Below are positions 1-5,690 of a stretch of 9,984 bases of DNA, piece after piece. Below the pieces are notes generated by a model. That model saw only the letters and a list, made by a program, of their open reading frames with translations. It made no database searches and was not told where the DNA came from. The DNA is from Pseudomonadota bacterium (GTDB taxonomy: Bacteria; Pseudomonadota; Alphaproteobacteria; Azospirillales; Azospirillaceae). The translations under genes were made by a program, and so were the position numbers. The stretch spans positions 1 to 9,984 of the forward strand of contig JAEYOB010000732.1 of assembly GCA_023412175.1 (NCBI GenBank). Reading direction: 5' to 3'. Numbering within the stretch: position 1 is the first letter of the stretch; every line of letters begins with the position of its first letter.

Positions 1-20
1 GCGGATCGGTTTCGATCCGC
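1..20 (-). terminator. Perfect hairpin downstream of the GlsB-type gene
   Basis: Bases 1-8 (GCGGATCG) and 13-20 (CGATCCGC) form a perfect 8-bp stem around the loop GTTT. The hairpin begins 11 bases past the stop codon of the minus-strand GlsB-type gene, where a terminator would be expected. The window ends before it can be seen whether a T-rich tract follows on the minus strand, so intrinsic termination is inferred from position and stem only. Confidence 0.45.
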
Positions 21-31
21 GGGACATGGTA

Positions 32-292
32 TTATACGGTGTGGCTGCCGCGGCCGACGACCATGCGGTAGATGGCCAGGATGATGATCGCGCCGACGAT
101 GGCACCGATGAAGCCTGCACCGTCACCGGCCCGGTACCAGCCCACGGCCTGTCCCAAATAAGTGGCGACGAATGCGCCGGCGATGCCGAGCAGAGTGGTG
201 ATGATGAAGCCACCCGGATCGCGGCCAGGCATCAGGAACTTGGCGACGATGCCTGCCAGGAACCCGATGATGATGGTCCAAAGGATCTCCAT
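32..292 (-). CDS. GlsB/YeaQ/YmgE-family small stress-associated membrane protein
   Basis: This encodes an 86-residue, very hydrophobic inner-membrane protein of the GlsB/YeaQ/YmgE (transglycosylase-associated) family. Three membrane segments are visible at about residues 2-20, 28-47 and 58-77. The loop after the first carries the family's M-P-G-R-D-P-G-G motif (21-28), and glycine-rich helices with a short basic tail (R-G-S-H-T-V) complete it. The length is typical of the family. The ATG at 292 was chosen because the family begins at this M-E-I-L-W and because an AGGGAGAG ribosome site lies just upstream at about 296-303; the longer reading frame adds a non-hydrophobic extension. The biochemical function is unknown; family members are often stress-induced. 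It is a single gene, 305 bases from rpe, with a hairpin after its stop. Confidence 0.9.
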   Translation of the reverse strand: MEILWTIIIGFLAGIVAKFLMPGRDPGGFIITTLLGIAGAFVATYLGQAVGWYRAGDGAGFIGAIVGAIIILAIYRMVVGRGSHTV

Positions 293-443
293 ACGACTCT
301 CCCTTTGATGCGGGCCCGTCTGCACGCCCGCTGGAATAACGGGCGAACGGCGGTTTGGTTCTGTCGTATTCCTCTGAAGCATTCATCGGCAGGAACGGCT
401 CTTCGGGAGTTTCCTGCTTTCCGCGAGGACGCTCCGTGCGGGC

Positions 444-460
444 GCCGGCCTTTGGCCGGC
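444..460. repeat. GC-rich inverted repeat, 7-bp stem
   Basis: GCCGGCC (444-450) and GGCCGGC (454-460) form a perfect 7-bp stem with a TTT loop. There is no T tract on either side, so it does not look like a classical intrinsic terminator. It could be a structured 3' end of the rpe transcript or part of a dispersed palindromic element. Confidence 0.45.
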
Positions 461-523
461 ACAGTCCGTACGGCCGGCCGCGGTCCGGGGCTGCTTGTCC
501 GGCGCCCCACTGATGGCAAGGCT

Positions 524-547
524 CCGCCGGCGCCGGCGTGCCGGCGG
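524..547. repeat. GC-rich inverted repeat, 8-bp stem, downstream of rpe
   Basis: CCGCCGGC (524-531) and GCCGGCGG (540-547) pair perfectly around the 8-base loop GCCGGCGT. The hairpin begins about 50 bases past the rpe stop on the minus strand, where it could protect or end the rpe transcript. No T run follows it on the minus strand, so termination would probably need Rho. Confidence 0.4.
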
Positions 548-597
548 CGAAGCGGTAAGCCGGAAGCGCCCCTCTCCCTTACGGAGGAGCGTCCCCT

Positions 598-1254
598 TTA
601 CCCGCGCACCGCGCGGATGTTCTCGGCGTACTTCTCCGGTCCGCCGGTGAAGGTGGCGGTGCCGGCAACCAGCACGTCGGCTCCGGCCTCGATGGCGATG
701 CGCGCCGTCTCGGGGTTGATGCCGCCGTCCACCTGGAGGTCGATCGGCTTGCCCAGCGCGTCGATGCGGCGGCGCAGCTCACGGATCTTCGGCAACTGGC
801 TCATGATGAAGCTCTGGCCGCCGAAGCCGGGGTTCACCGTCATCACCAGGACGAGGTCGATGTCCTCCAGGATGTAGTCCAGCACCTGCACGGGGGTGCC
901 GGGGTTCAGCGAGACGCCGGCCTTCTTGCCCAGGCTCTTGATCAGTTGCACGGTGCGGTGCAGGTGCGGCCCGGCCTCGGGATGGACGGTGATGATGTCG
1001 GCGCCGGCCTTGGCGAACTCGGGGATGTAGAGATCGACCGGGCTGATCATCAGGTGCACGTCGAAGGGCTTGGCGCTGTGCGGGCGCAACGCCTTCACCA
1101 CCGCCGGACCGATGGTGATGTTCGGCACGAAGTGGCCGTCCATCACGTCGATGTGGATGTAGTCGGCTCCCGCCGCGTCCACCGCGCGCACCTCTTCCCC
1201 GAGCCTGGCGAAATCCGCGGAAAGGATGGACGGGGCGATCTTGACGGCGGGCAT
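598..1254 (-). CDS. rpe: Ribulose-phosphate 3-epimerase
   Basis: This cytosolic TIM-barrel enzyme interconverts D-ribulose 5-phosphate and D-xylulose 5-phosphate in the pentose phosphate pathway and, in autotrophs, the Calvin cycle. The 218-residue product has the normal family length. It opens with the typical [11 protein letters not shown] (5-15). The metal and catalytic residues are visible: H34 and D36 in H-I-D-V-M-D-G, H67 in D-V-H-L-M, and D176 in V-D-G-G-I-N. The phosphate-binding N-P-G-F-G-G-Q is at 141-147 and the late glycine-rich loop near 197-205. The ATG at 1254 fits the family N-terminus and has AGGAG at 1261-1265, six bases upstream; a start at 1293 would add a non-conserved extension. 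It lies 62 bases after the carrier-protein gene, with a promoter-like sequence in that gap. The downstream neighbour is the GlsB-type gene, not the purH often found in alphaproteobacteria. Confidence 0.97.
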   Translation of the reverse strand: MPAVKIAPSILSADFARLGEEVRAVDAAGADYIHIDVMDGHFVPNITIGPAVVKALRPHSAKPFDVHLMISPVDLYIPEFAKAGADIITVHPEAGPHLHRTVQLIKSLGKKAGVSLNPGTPVQVLDYILEDIDLVLVMTVNPGFGGQSFIMSQLPKIRELRRRIDALGKPIDLQVDGGINPETARIAIEAGADVLVAGTATFTGGPEKYAENIRAVRG

Positions 1255-1283
1255 GGCGCTCTCCTGGCCTGGAAATGGCGCCC

Positions 1284-1312
1284 TTCCTAGCACCTTTTGC
1301 CCATCCGCCCAA
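1284..1312 (-). promoter_or_regulatory. Candidate sigma-70 promoter for rpe
   Basis: On the minus strand a -35-like TTGGGC (1312-1307) is separated by exactly 17 bases from a -10-like TAGGAA (1289-1284). Transcription would start near 1277, giving a leader of about 23 bases before the rpe ATG at 1254. The -35 element overlaps the first bases after the carrier-protein stop. Match quality is moderate in a GC-rich genome, and read-through from the carrier-protein gene is also possible. Confidence 0.35.
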
Positions 1313-1316
1313 GCCG

Positions 1317-1595
1317 TCAGGCGAGCACGCGCGTCAGGTAGGCGCGGCAGCCGGCCAGCGTCGAGAGCTGCGGGTACTCCGCGTCGGGGATGCTGATCTT
1401 CAGGCGCTTTTCCAAACCCAGCACGAAGTTCAGGAAGTCCACGGAATCGATCTCGATCTGGTCACGGAACGGCCGCTCCGGGTCGAGCGCACCGAGATCC
1501 GCCTCCGGGGCCGCGGCCGCCAGCGCCTCGAAGATCACCGCATCGAGCCTGTCCGGGGTGTCCGCCGCCTGCTCCACGCCATTCTCCGCGCTCAT
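1317..1595 (-). CDS. Stand-alone acyl carrier protein (phosphopantetheine-binding)
   Basis: This encodes a small four-helix carrier protein, 92 residues from the ATG at 1595. The attachment motif is E-I-D-S-V-D-F (48-54), with S51 the expected 4'-phosphopantetheine serine; helix II continues as L-N-F-V-L-G-L-E. The rest ([14 protein letters not shown]) is typical of ACP helix III and the preceding loop. It differs from the housekeeping fatty-acid ACP, which normally has D-S-L-D rather than D-S-V-D and is more acidic after it. No synthase, ligase or acyltransferase lies nearby in this window, so the cargo and partner are unknown. The start is uncertain: no strong ribosome site precedes 1595, and an in-frame ATG at 1658 would add 21 residues. 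It sits between the hybrid kinase (145 bases upstream) and rpe (62 bases downstream) on the same strand. Confidence 0.85.
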   Translation of the reverse strand: MSAENGVEQAADTPDRLDAVIFEALAAAAPEADLGALDPERPFRDQIEIDSVDFLNFVLGLEKRLKISIPDAEYPQLSTLAGCRAYLTRVLA

Positions 1596-1740
1596 GCCCG
1601 CCCGTTTCCGTCCGCTGTCGCCCGCCAGGTTGCCGTGGCCGGCGGCGGGGAGTGTCATGACGGCAAACTGACCGAGCGACCGGCGAAACGCAAGCCGCCG
1701 CATGGGGGAGGGGTCACGATGACGGTGCGCGGTTCGCCTG

Positions 1741-4275
1741 TTACACAGACGGCGCGTCGGCTCGGGCGTTCTCGGCCAGCAGGTGGGAGAGGTGCTGGCG
1801 GAGTTCCTCCGCGCCATAGGGTTTGTGGAGGATGCCGATGCCGCTGGCGTGCACCTCCTGGATGCGCTCCGGCGCGGTGTCGCCGGTCACCATGACCGCC
1901 GGTACGGAGCGGCCGAGAACGCGGCGGACCGCCAGCACCGCCTCCACCCCGGTCATTCCCTCGCCCAGCCGGTAGTCGGCGACCACCACGTCGGGGGTGA
2001 AGCGCCGTTCGGTCATCAGTTCCACCGCCTCCTCGCCGGAGGCGACGGCCATGGTCCTGTAGCCCCAGGTTTCAGCCATCATCTGCAGGCTGATGCGGAC
2101 GATGGCGTCGTCCTCGACGATCAGCACCGCCCCACCGGCGAGGGGGGCCGGGCGTGCGGCCGGCGCGATGCATCCCTGTGGAGCAGGGATCTCGTCCATC
2201 GTCACGGTGAAGCAGGAACCCCGGCCCGGCACGGAGCGCACGCCCACCGTCGCGCCCAGCAGGCGGGTGATGCGCTTGACGATGGCGAGCCCCAGCCCCA
2301 GCCCCTTGGACTGGTCGCGGCCGGGATTGTGCATCTGGAAGAACTCTTCGAAGATGGTGTCCTGCTGATCCGCGGGGATGCCAGCGCCGGTATCGACGAT
2401 CTGCAGCAGCACCTTGCCGCCCCGCCGCCGGCAGCCCAGCAGGATGCCGCCCTCATGGGTGTACTGGAGCGCGTTCTCGATCAGGTTGCGCAGGATCCGC
2501 TCCAGCAGCACCGGGTCGGAGCACACCCAGGCGTTGGCCGGCACGGCACGCAGACGCAGCCCCTTCTGCTCGGCACGCAGGCGGTACTCGCCGCCCAGTT
2601 TTTCCAGCAGGTCGCCGACGGCGACATCGGCCAACCTTGGCGCCACCACGCCGGCATCGAGGCGCGAGACGTCCAGCAGGCTGGTCAGCAGGCGGTTGAG
2701 CGCTCCCAGCGCGCGCTCCATCATCGCGACCGACGCGGCGAGCGCCGGCCGCTCCCGCGCGTGCGATTCCATGGACGCCAGCAGCAGCACCAGCGACTGG
2801 ACGGGCTGGCGCAGGTCGTGGCTGGCCGCGGCCAGGAACTTCGACTTGGCGAGATTGGCGCGTTCAGCTTCCGCCTTGGCGTGCAGCGCATGGTCCTTGG
2901 CGGCCAGCGCCTCGTCGCGCGCCCGTTCCGCCTGGATCTCCGCCTTCTTGAGGCGGGTGACGTCCAGGATGACGCCGACGGTGCGCAACGGGGAGCCGTC
3001 GGTTGCATAGGTGATGTTCGACGCGTCCAGGATCCAGCGCTCGCCGGCCGTCGGATGCGCGATGCGGTATTCGAGGTTGACATGCGGTCGCCGCATGGCG
3101 AGCGCGTCGCGCCACACGGCGACTGCCCGTTGGCGATCCTCCGCTGCGATGGCCTTGATCCATCGCCGGACGCGCGGCGGTTCGTTCTCGGTGAAACCGA
3201 AGATGGCGCGGATGCCCGGCCCCCATTCGTTCTTGCCGGTCGCCAGGTTCAGGGAGAACACGCCGGCTCCGGCCGCGTTCAGCACGAGGTCGAGCCGGCG
3301 GTTGGCCGCCTGCGCCGCCGCCTCGGCCTGCCGTTCGCGGCGGACGTTGTGGATGCTGAAGCCGATCATGCCGCACAGCGCGCTCAGCACCGCGCCGGAC
3401 AGCACGGCGTTGCGCCCCGTGCGTGCCCACCAGGCGTCCAGCACGGTGTCGGTCGGAACCCCGGTGAACACCACCAGCGGCCAGCCGTTCACGCGCTTGT
3501 AGGCGCACAGCCGCTCGATGCCGTCGATGGTCGAGCGGGCGACGAAGGTGCCCTCGGGCCCTTCCTTGAGGTGCTTGGAAAACAGCACCGCGCCGGATGA
3601 ATTGATCCTGCTCTCCGTCTTCGGCAACGGGTAGCGGACCACCACGTCGCCATCGTCGCGGAAGATGGTGAAGGTGGTGCCGGGGGTGGGCCTCAGGTCC
3701 CGGTAGAAGCCGGTGAATTGGGCGGCATCGATGGAGGATTCGACGACGGCGCGCAGCGTCCCGTCGGGCGCGCGTACGGCCCGGCTGACGGCGAACAGGA
3801 AATTGCCGGTGAGGCGGCCCCAGATCATCGGGCTTATGAAAGTGCCGACATCGGCGCCATCGGTATGCACCGTATGGAATTCTCGGTCGGCGAGGCTGAT
3901 CGCCGGCGGATCGCGTTGGAGGCTGGTCAGCGCCACGTCGCCGTTTGCATCGAGGATCCACAGCGAATGGATCGACGGCATCTCGGTCTTGAGCTGGATC
4001 ATCCGCTCCCACGCCGCCGGCGTGTGGCGCAGCATCCCCACCTCGGTGCCGTTCAGCAGGGATGCCAGATCCGACAGCACGATGCCCTCGGCCTCGATGG
4101 CGGCGCGGGCGTGCCCTTCCATCAGCGTGACGGTCCGGCGCAGGTTTTCCTTCGCCTCGTCGAAGGTGTTCTGCCGGTCCAGATAGGCCAGTGCCCCGAA
4201 CAGGCCGATGCCGCAGACGAGGCTGAAGGCCATTGTCCACGCCAGCAGCCGCTCGGTCGCCCAGAGTGTCCGCAC
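1741..4275 (-). CDS. Membrane hybrid sensor histidine kinase/response regulator (Cache-PAS-HisKA-HATPase-REC)
   Basis: This is an 844-residue hybrid kinase. It has TM1 (about 10-32), a periplasmic Cache/PDC-like ligand domain (33-285), TM2 (289-310), a PAS domain (about 325-444), a coiled-coil linker rich in A/E/K (445-478) and a HisKA domain with the A-S-H-D-L-R-Q-P motif, H486 being the phospho-acceptor. The HATPase domain has the N box near N601, D-T-G-A-G at 628-632 and G-L-G-L-G-L at 658-663. The C-terminal receiver has the acidic pocket E721-D722-D723, phospho-acceptor D767, T797 and K818 (H-K-P-Y). There is no DNA-binding output, so phosphate must pass to a partner not seen here; the ligand is unknown. 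I prefer the GTG at 4275, with GGGAG ten bases upstream. A TTG at 4299 adds eight residues, and an ATG at 4233 would remove the basic residues before TM1. The gene diverges from a secreted-protein gene. Confidence 0.93.
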   Translation of the reverse strand: MRTLWATERLLAWTMAFSLVCGIGLFGALAYLDRQNTFDEAKENLRRTVTLMEGHARAAIEAEGIVLSDLASLLNGTEVGMLRHTPAAWERMIQLKTEMPSIHSLWILDANGDVALTSLQRDPPAISLADREFHTVHTDGADVGTFISPMIWGRLTGNFLFAVSRAVRAPDGTLRAVVESSIDAAQFTGFYRDLRPTPGTTFTIFRDDGDVVVRYPLPKTESRINSSGAVLFSKHLKEGPEGTFVARSTIDGIERLCAYKRVNGWPLVVFTGVPTDTVLDAWWARTGRNAVLSGAVLSALCGMIGFSIHNVRRERQAEAAAQAANRRLDLVLNAAGAGVFSLNLATGKNEWGPGIRAIFGFTENEPPRVRRWIKAIAAEDRQRAVAVWRDALAMRRPHVNLEYRIAHPTAGERWILDASNITYATDGSPLRTVGVILDVTRLKKAEIQAERARDEALAAKDHALHAKAEAERANLAKSKFLAAASHDLRQPVQSLVLLLASMESHARERPALAASVAMMERALGALNRLLTSLLDVSRLDAGVVAPRLADVAVGDLLEKLGGEYRLRAEQKGLRLRAVPANAWVCSDPVLLERILRNLIENALQYTHEGGILLGCRRRGGKVLLQIVDTGAGIPADQQDTIFEEFFQMHNPGRDQSKGLGLGLAIVKRITRLLGATVGVRSVPGRGSCFTVTMDEIPAPQGCIAPAARPAPLAGGAVLIVEDDAIVRISLQMMAETWGYRTMAVASGEEAVELMTERRFTPDVVVADYRLGEGMTGVEAVLAVRRVLGRSVPAVMVTGDTAPERIQEVHASGIGILHKPYGAEELRQHLSHLLAENARADAPSV

Positions 4276-4326
4276 GCTAACCGAGCTCCCAATCTGCAAG
4301 CAGAGATTTCGGACCCGACGCTACCC

Positions 4327-4356
4327 TTGGATGCAGCTTGGCGCCAGCCTATCCAA
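4327..4356. promoter_or_regulatory. Dyad in the divergent kinase / secreted-protein promoter region
   Basis: TTGGAT (4327-4332) and ATCCAA (4351-4356) are perfect inverted half-sites separated by 18 bases. Near the centre is the palindrome TGGCGCCA (4339-4346), flanked by GCT/AGC. The plus strand can be read as a promoter, TTGGAT-N17-TATCCA (-10 at 4350-4355), and the minus strand gives TTGGAT-N17-CATCCA. The dyad could therefore be a regulator site, a bidirectional promoter, or both. A second plus-strand candidate is TTGGCG (4338-4343), 17 bases, CATAGC (4361-4366). Evidence is symmetry and position only. Confidence 0.35.
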
Positions 4357-4443
4357 AATGCATAGCAAGAAGGCCAAACCGAAGGACGTGCGGCGATCGC
4401 CCCCCGATGCGAGAGCATCCCACTCCGGGCCGGTTGAGAAGGC

Positions 4444-5061
4444 ATGCCCTTGCCCAAGCCCATCATCGCGGCGCTCATTGCCGGACTGACCCTGACAGCC
4501 TCTGCGGCCGGGGCGCAGGAGCCCGAGGAGATGCCGCCCGCCGACCAACCGGCCGAGGCGCTCCCCGCGCCGGTGGAACCGCCGCCGCCACCGGTGCCGT
4601 CTACCGTTCCGCCGGAGACGCTGCAGCGGCTGGCGCGCGCGGCGGACGAGGTCTGGCGTATCGCCATCCTCGCCACCGAACGGCCCGTGGACCGGACCGC
4701 CCTGCGCTTCGGCGACCGGGTGGCCATCACCCAGGCCGACCTCGGCCGCCGGATCGGGGAACTGGCCCGCTCGCAGGGGGACGAGGTGCCGGACGGCCCC
4801 GCACCGGAAGCCCGGCAGCGGATGGAGACACTGCGCGCCCAGCCGCCGGAGGCCCTTCTTCCGATGCTCGCCGCCCTCGTCCGGCAAAGCTATCCCGGCA
4901 TGGTCGAAACGCTGGAAGGCTGGGCCGACGGCCCCGAACACGCTGTGGCCGAGGCGCTGCTGCCGCCGTTGCGCGAGGAGCTGGAGCAAGCCGGGCGGGT
5001 GGGTGCGCCGGCGCTGACCGGCTCCAGCGGCATAGCCACGGGCACTGCATCGCCGCGGTAG
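4444..5061 (+). CDS. Secreted helical protein, diverged DUF4142-like
   Basis: The 205-residue product begins with a signal peptide: K5, then a hydrophobic stretch I7-A22, with likely cleavage after A-G-A at residue 24. A low-complexity acidic and proline-rich linker follows (25-55, including P-P-P-P-P). The rest is an alpha-helical domain. Its pattern from about residue 60 to 187 resembles DUF4142: a helix with F-G-D-R near 90, an ELARSQG-like helix end, a hinge, M-L-A-A-L-V-R-Q-S-Y-P, and a final L-L-P-P-L-R-E-E-L-E-Q-A. The histidines usual in DUF4142 (in the D-H after the first helix and in the later helix) are replaced, so any metal or ligand role may be lost. I have not confirmed the assignment by search. 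The ATG at 4444 has only a weak, close GAGAAGG upstream, but the signal peptide supports it. It precedes the hemerythrin gene by 74 bases. Function is unknown; a periplasmic, stress-associated role is inferred. Confidence 0.75.
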   Translation: MPLPKPIIAALIAGLTLTASAAGAQEPEEMPPADQPAEALPAPVEPPPPPVPSTVPPETLQRLARAADEVWRIAILATERPVDRTALRFGDRVAITQADLGRRIGELARSQGDEVPDGPAPEARQRMETLRAQPPEALLPMLAALVRQSYPGMVETLEGWADGPEHAVAEALLPPLREELEQAGRVGAPALTGSSGIATGTASPR

Positions 5062-5074
5062 CCCGACCGGCACC

Positions 5075-5099
5075 GGAACATCCGCGTCTCCCACGAGTT
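5075..5099 (+). promoter_or_regulatory. Candidate EcfG (general stress sigma factor) promoter for the HHE gene
   Basis: GGAAC (5075-5079), 17 bases, then GTT (5097-5099) closely matches the alphaproteobacterial EcfG/SigT consensus GGAAC-N16-17-CGTT; read as N16 plus AGTT, only the weakly conserved C differs. It lies in the 74-base gap before the hemerythrin gene and would give a leader of roughly 30 bases. Chance matches in GC-rich DNA are possible, but the location and the kind of gene downstream support it. Confidence 0.5.
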
Positions 5100-5135
5100 C
5101 AGATGGGCGTCACCAGAACGAGGACAGGACGGATC

Positions 5136-5591
5136 ATGGACATCTTCGACCGCATCAAGCACGACCACGACACGCTGCGCGCCCTGCTGGAGCGCATCGA
5201 GGATCCCGACAAGGAAGGCCGGCGGGCCGCGTTCGAAGAGTTCCAGCGCGAGCTGTGGGCGCACGGCAAGGTCGAGGAGGCGGTGTTCTACGCGGCGCTG
5301 ACCAAGCACAAGGACGCCAAGGCGGAAACCATGGAGGGCTTGAACGAGCACCACATGATCAACGGCCTCGCCGAGGAACTGAACGCCATGCCGGCCGACA
5401 GCGGCGCCTGGAACGCCAAGTTGCAGGTGCTGGGCGAACTGCTGCGCCACCACCTTGACGAAGAGGAAGAGGAGCTGTTTCCGGAGGCCCGCGATGCGCT
5501 GGAGGATGGGCGCGCCGACGAGTTGGGCCGCCTCTACGACGAGCGCAAGAACCACGCGAGGGCAGCGCTGGCGCCGCTGCCGCGCCCCTGA
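5136..5591 (+). CDS. Hemerythrin HHE cation-binding domain protein
   Basis: This is a cytoplasmic 151-residue four-helix-bundle protein expected to bind a non-heme di-iron centre. The candidate ligands are in hemerythrin order: H11 in H-D-H-D-T-L, H43 and E47 in H-G-K-V-E, H73 in E-H-H-M-I, and H106 and E110 in H-H-L-D-E-E. The strongly acidic E-E-E-E-E-L-F-P after the last histidine is typical of bacterial HHE proteins. Members of this family sense or buffer oxygen, nitric oxide, peroxide or iron; which applies here cannot be told. The ATG at 5136 was chosen because AGGA at 5126-5129 lies six bases upstream and the domain begins at once; the same frame is open far upstream without family similarity. 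An EcfG-like promoter precedes it. It follows the secreted DUF4142-like gene and precedes the PPK2 gene by 99 bases. Confidence 0.92.
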   Translation: MDIFDRIKHDHDTLRALLERIEDPDKEGRRAAFEEFQRELWAHGKVEEAVFYAALTKHKDAKAETMEGLNEHHMINGLAEELNAMPADSGAWNAKLQVLGELLRHHLDEEEEELFPEARDALEDGRADELGRLYDERKNHARAALAPLPRP

Positions 5592-5623
5592 CCCGGTCAC
5601 ATCGTCGCGCCTACCGAGGGCGG

Positions 5624-5652
5624 TTGCTTGCGGGGCGGCCTTCCCATAGCGT
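5624..5652 (+). promoter_or_regulatory. Candidate sigma-70 promoter for the PPK2 gene
   Basis: TTGCTT (5624-5629), 17 bases, then TAGCGT (5647-5652) lies in the 99-base gap before the PPK2 gene. Transcription would start near 5659, about 32 bases before the ATG at 5691. The hexamers match the consensus only partly. I found no EcfG-like GGAAC-GTT pair in this gap. Confidence 0.3.
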
Positions 5653-5690
5653 TTGTTGGCAGGGGAAACAAAGCGCAGAAGGACGCTGCG

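Larger units (their letters stand above)
293..597. other. 305-base gap between rpe and the GlsB-type gene, rich in palindromes
   Basis: I see no credible gene here. Reading frames crossing it lack family resemblance and convincing ribosome sites. It must hold the promoter of the GlsB-type gene and the 3' end of the rpe transcript. The middle (about 440-550) is dense with GC-rich inverted repeats: 444-460, overlapping CCGTACGG and GGCCGGCC palindromes at 466-479, and 524-547. On the minus strand GGAAT (372-368), 18 bases, then CGTT (349-346) resembles an EcfG promoter with a spacer one base too long. Confidence 0.6.

Noticed and set aside
1783..3600. A 605-codon open frame on the plus strand
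   Set aside because: It is antisense to the hybrid kinase, whose HisKA, HATPase and receiver motifs occupy the other strand. The product is rich in H, Q, G and R and resembles no family.
2864..4240. A 458-codon minus-strand frame overlapping the kinase gene
   Set aside because: It is the out-of-phase reading of the same strand as the kinase. It is arginine-rich and has no recognisable domain.
4406..4419. Small hairpin GATGC-GAGA-GCATC upstream of the secreted-protein gene
   Set aside because: A 5-bp stem is common by chance in GC-rich DNA, and it is too small to call a riboswitch or terminator.
4359..4489. A 43-codon basic small ORF before the secreted-protein gene
   Set aside because: It has no convincing ribosome site, overlaps the signal-peptide coding region out of phase and has no recognisable features.
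4338..5591. A long frame fusing upstream sequence to the HHE protein
   Set aside because: The part before 5136 is the out-of-phase reading of the secreted-protein gene. The HHE domain starts right at ATG 5136, which has its own ribosome site.
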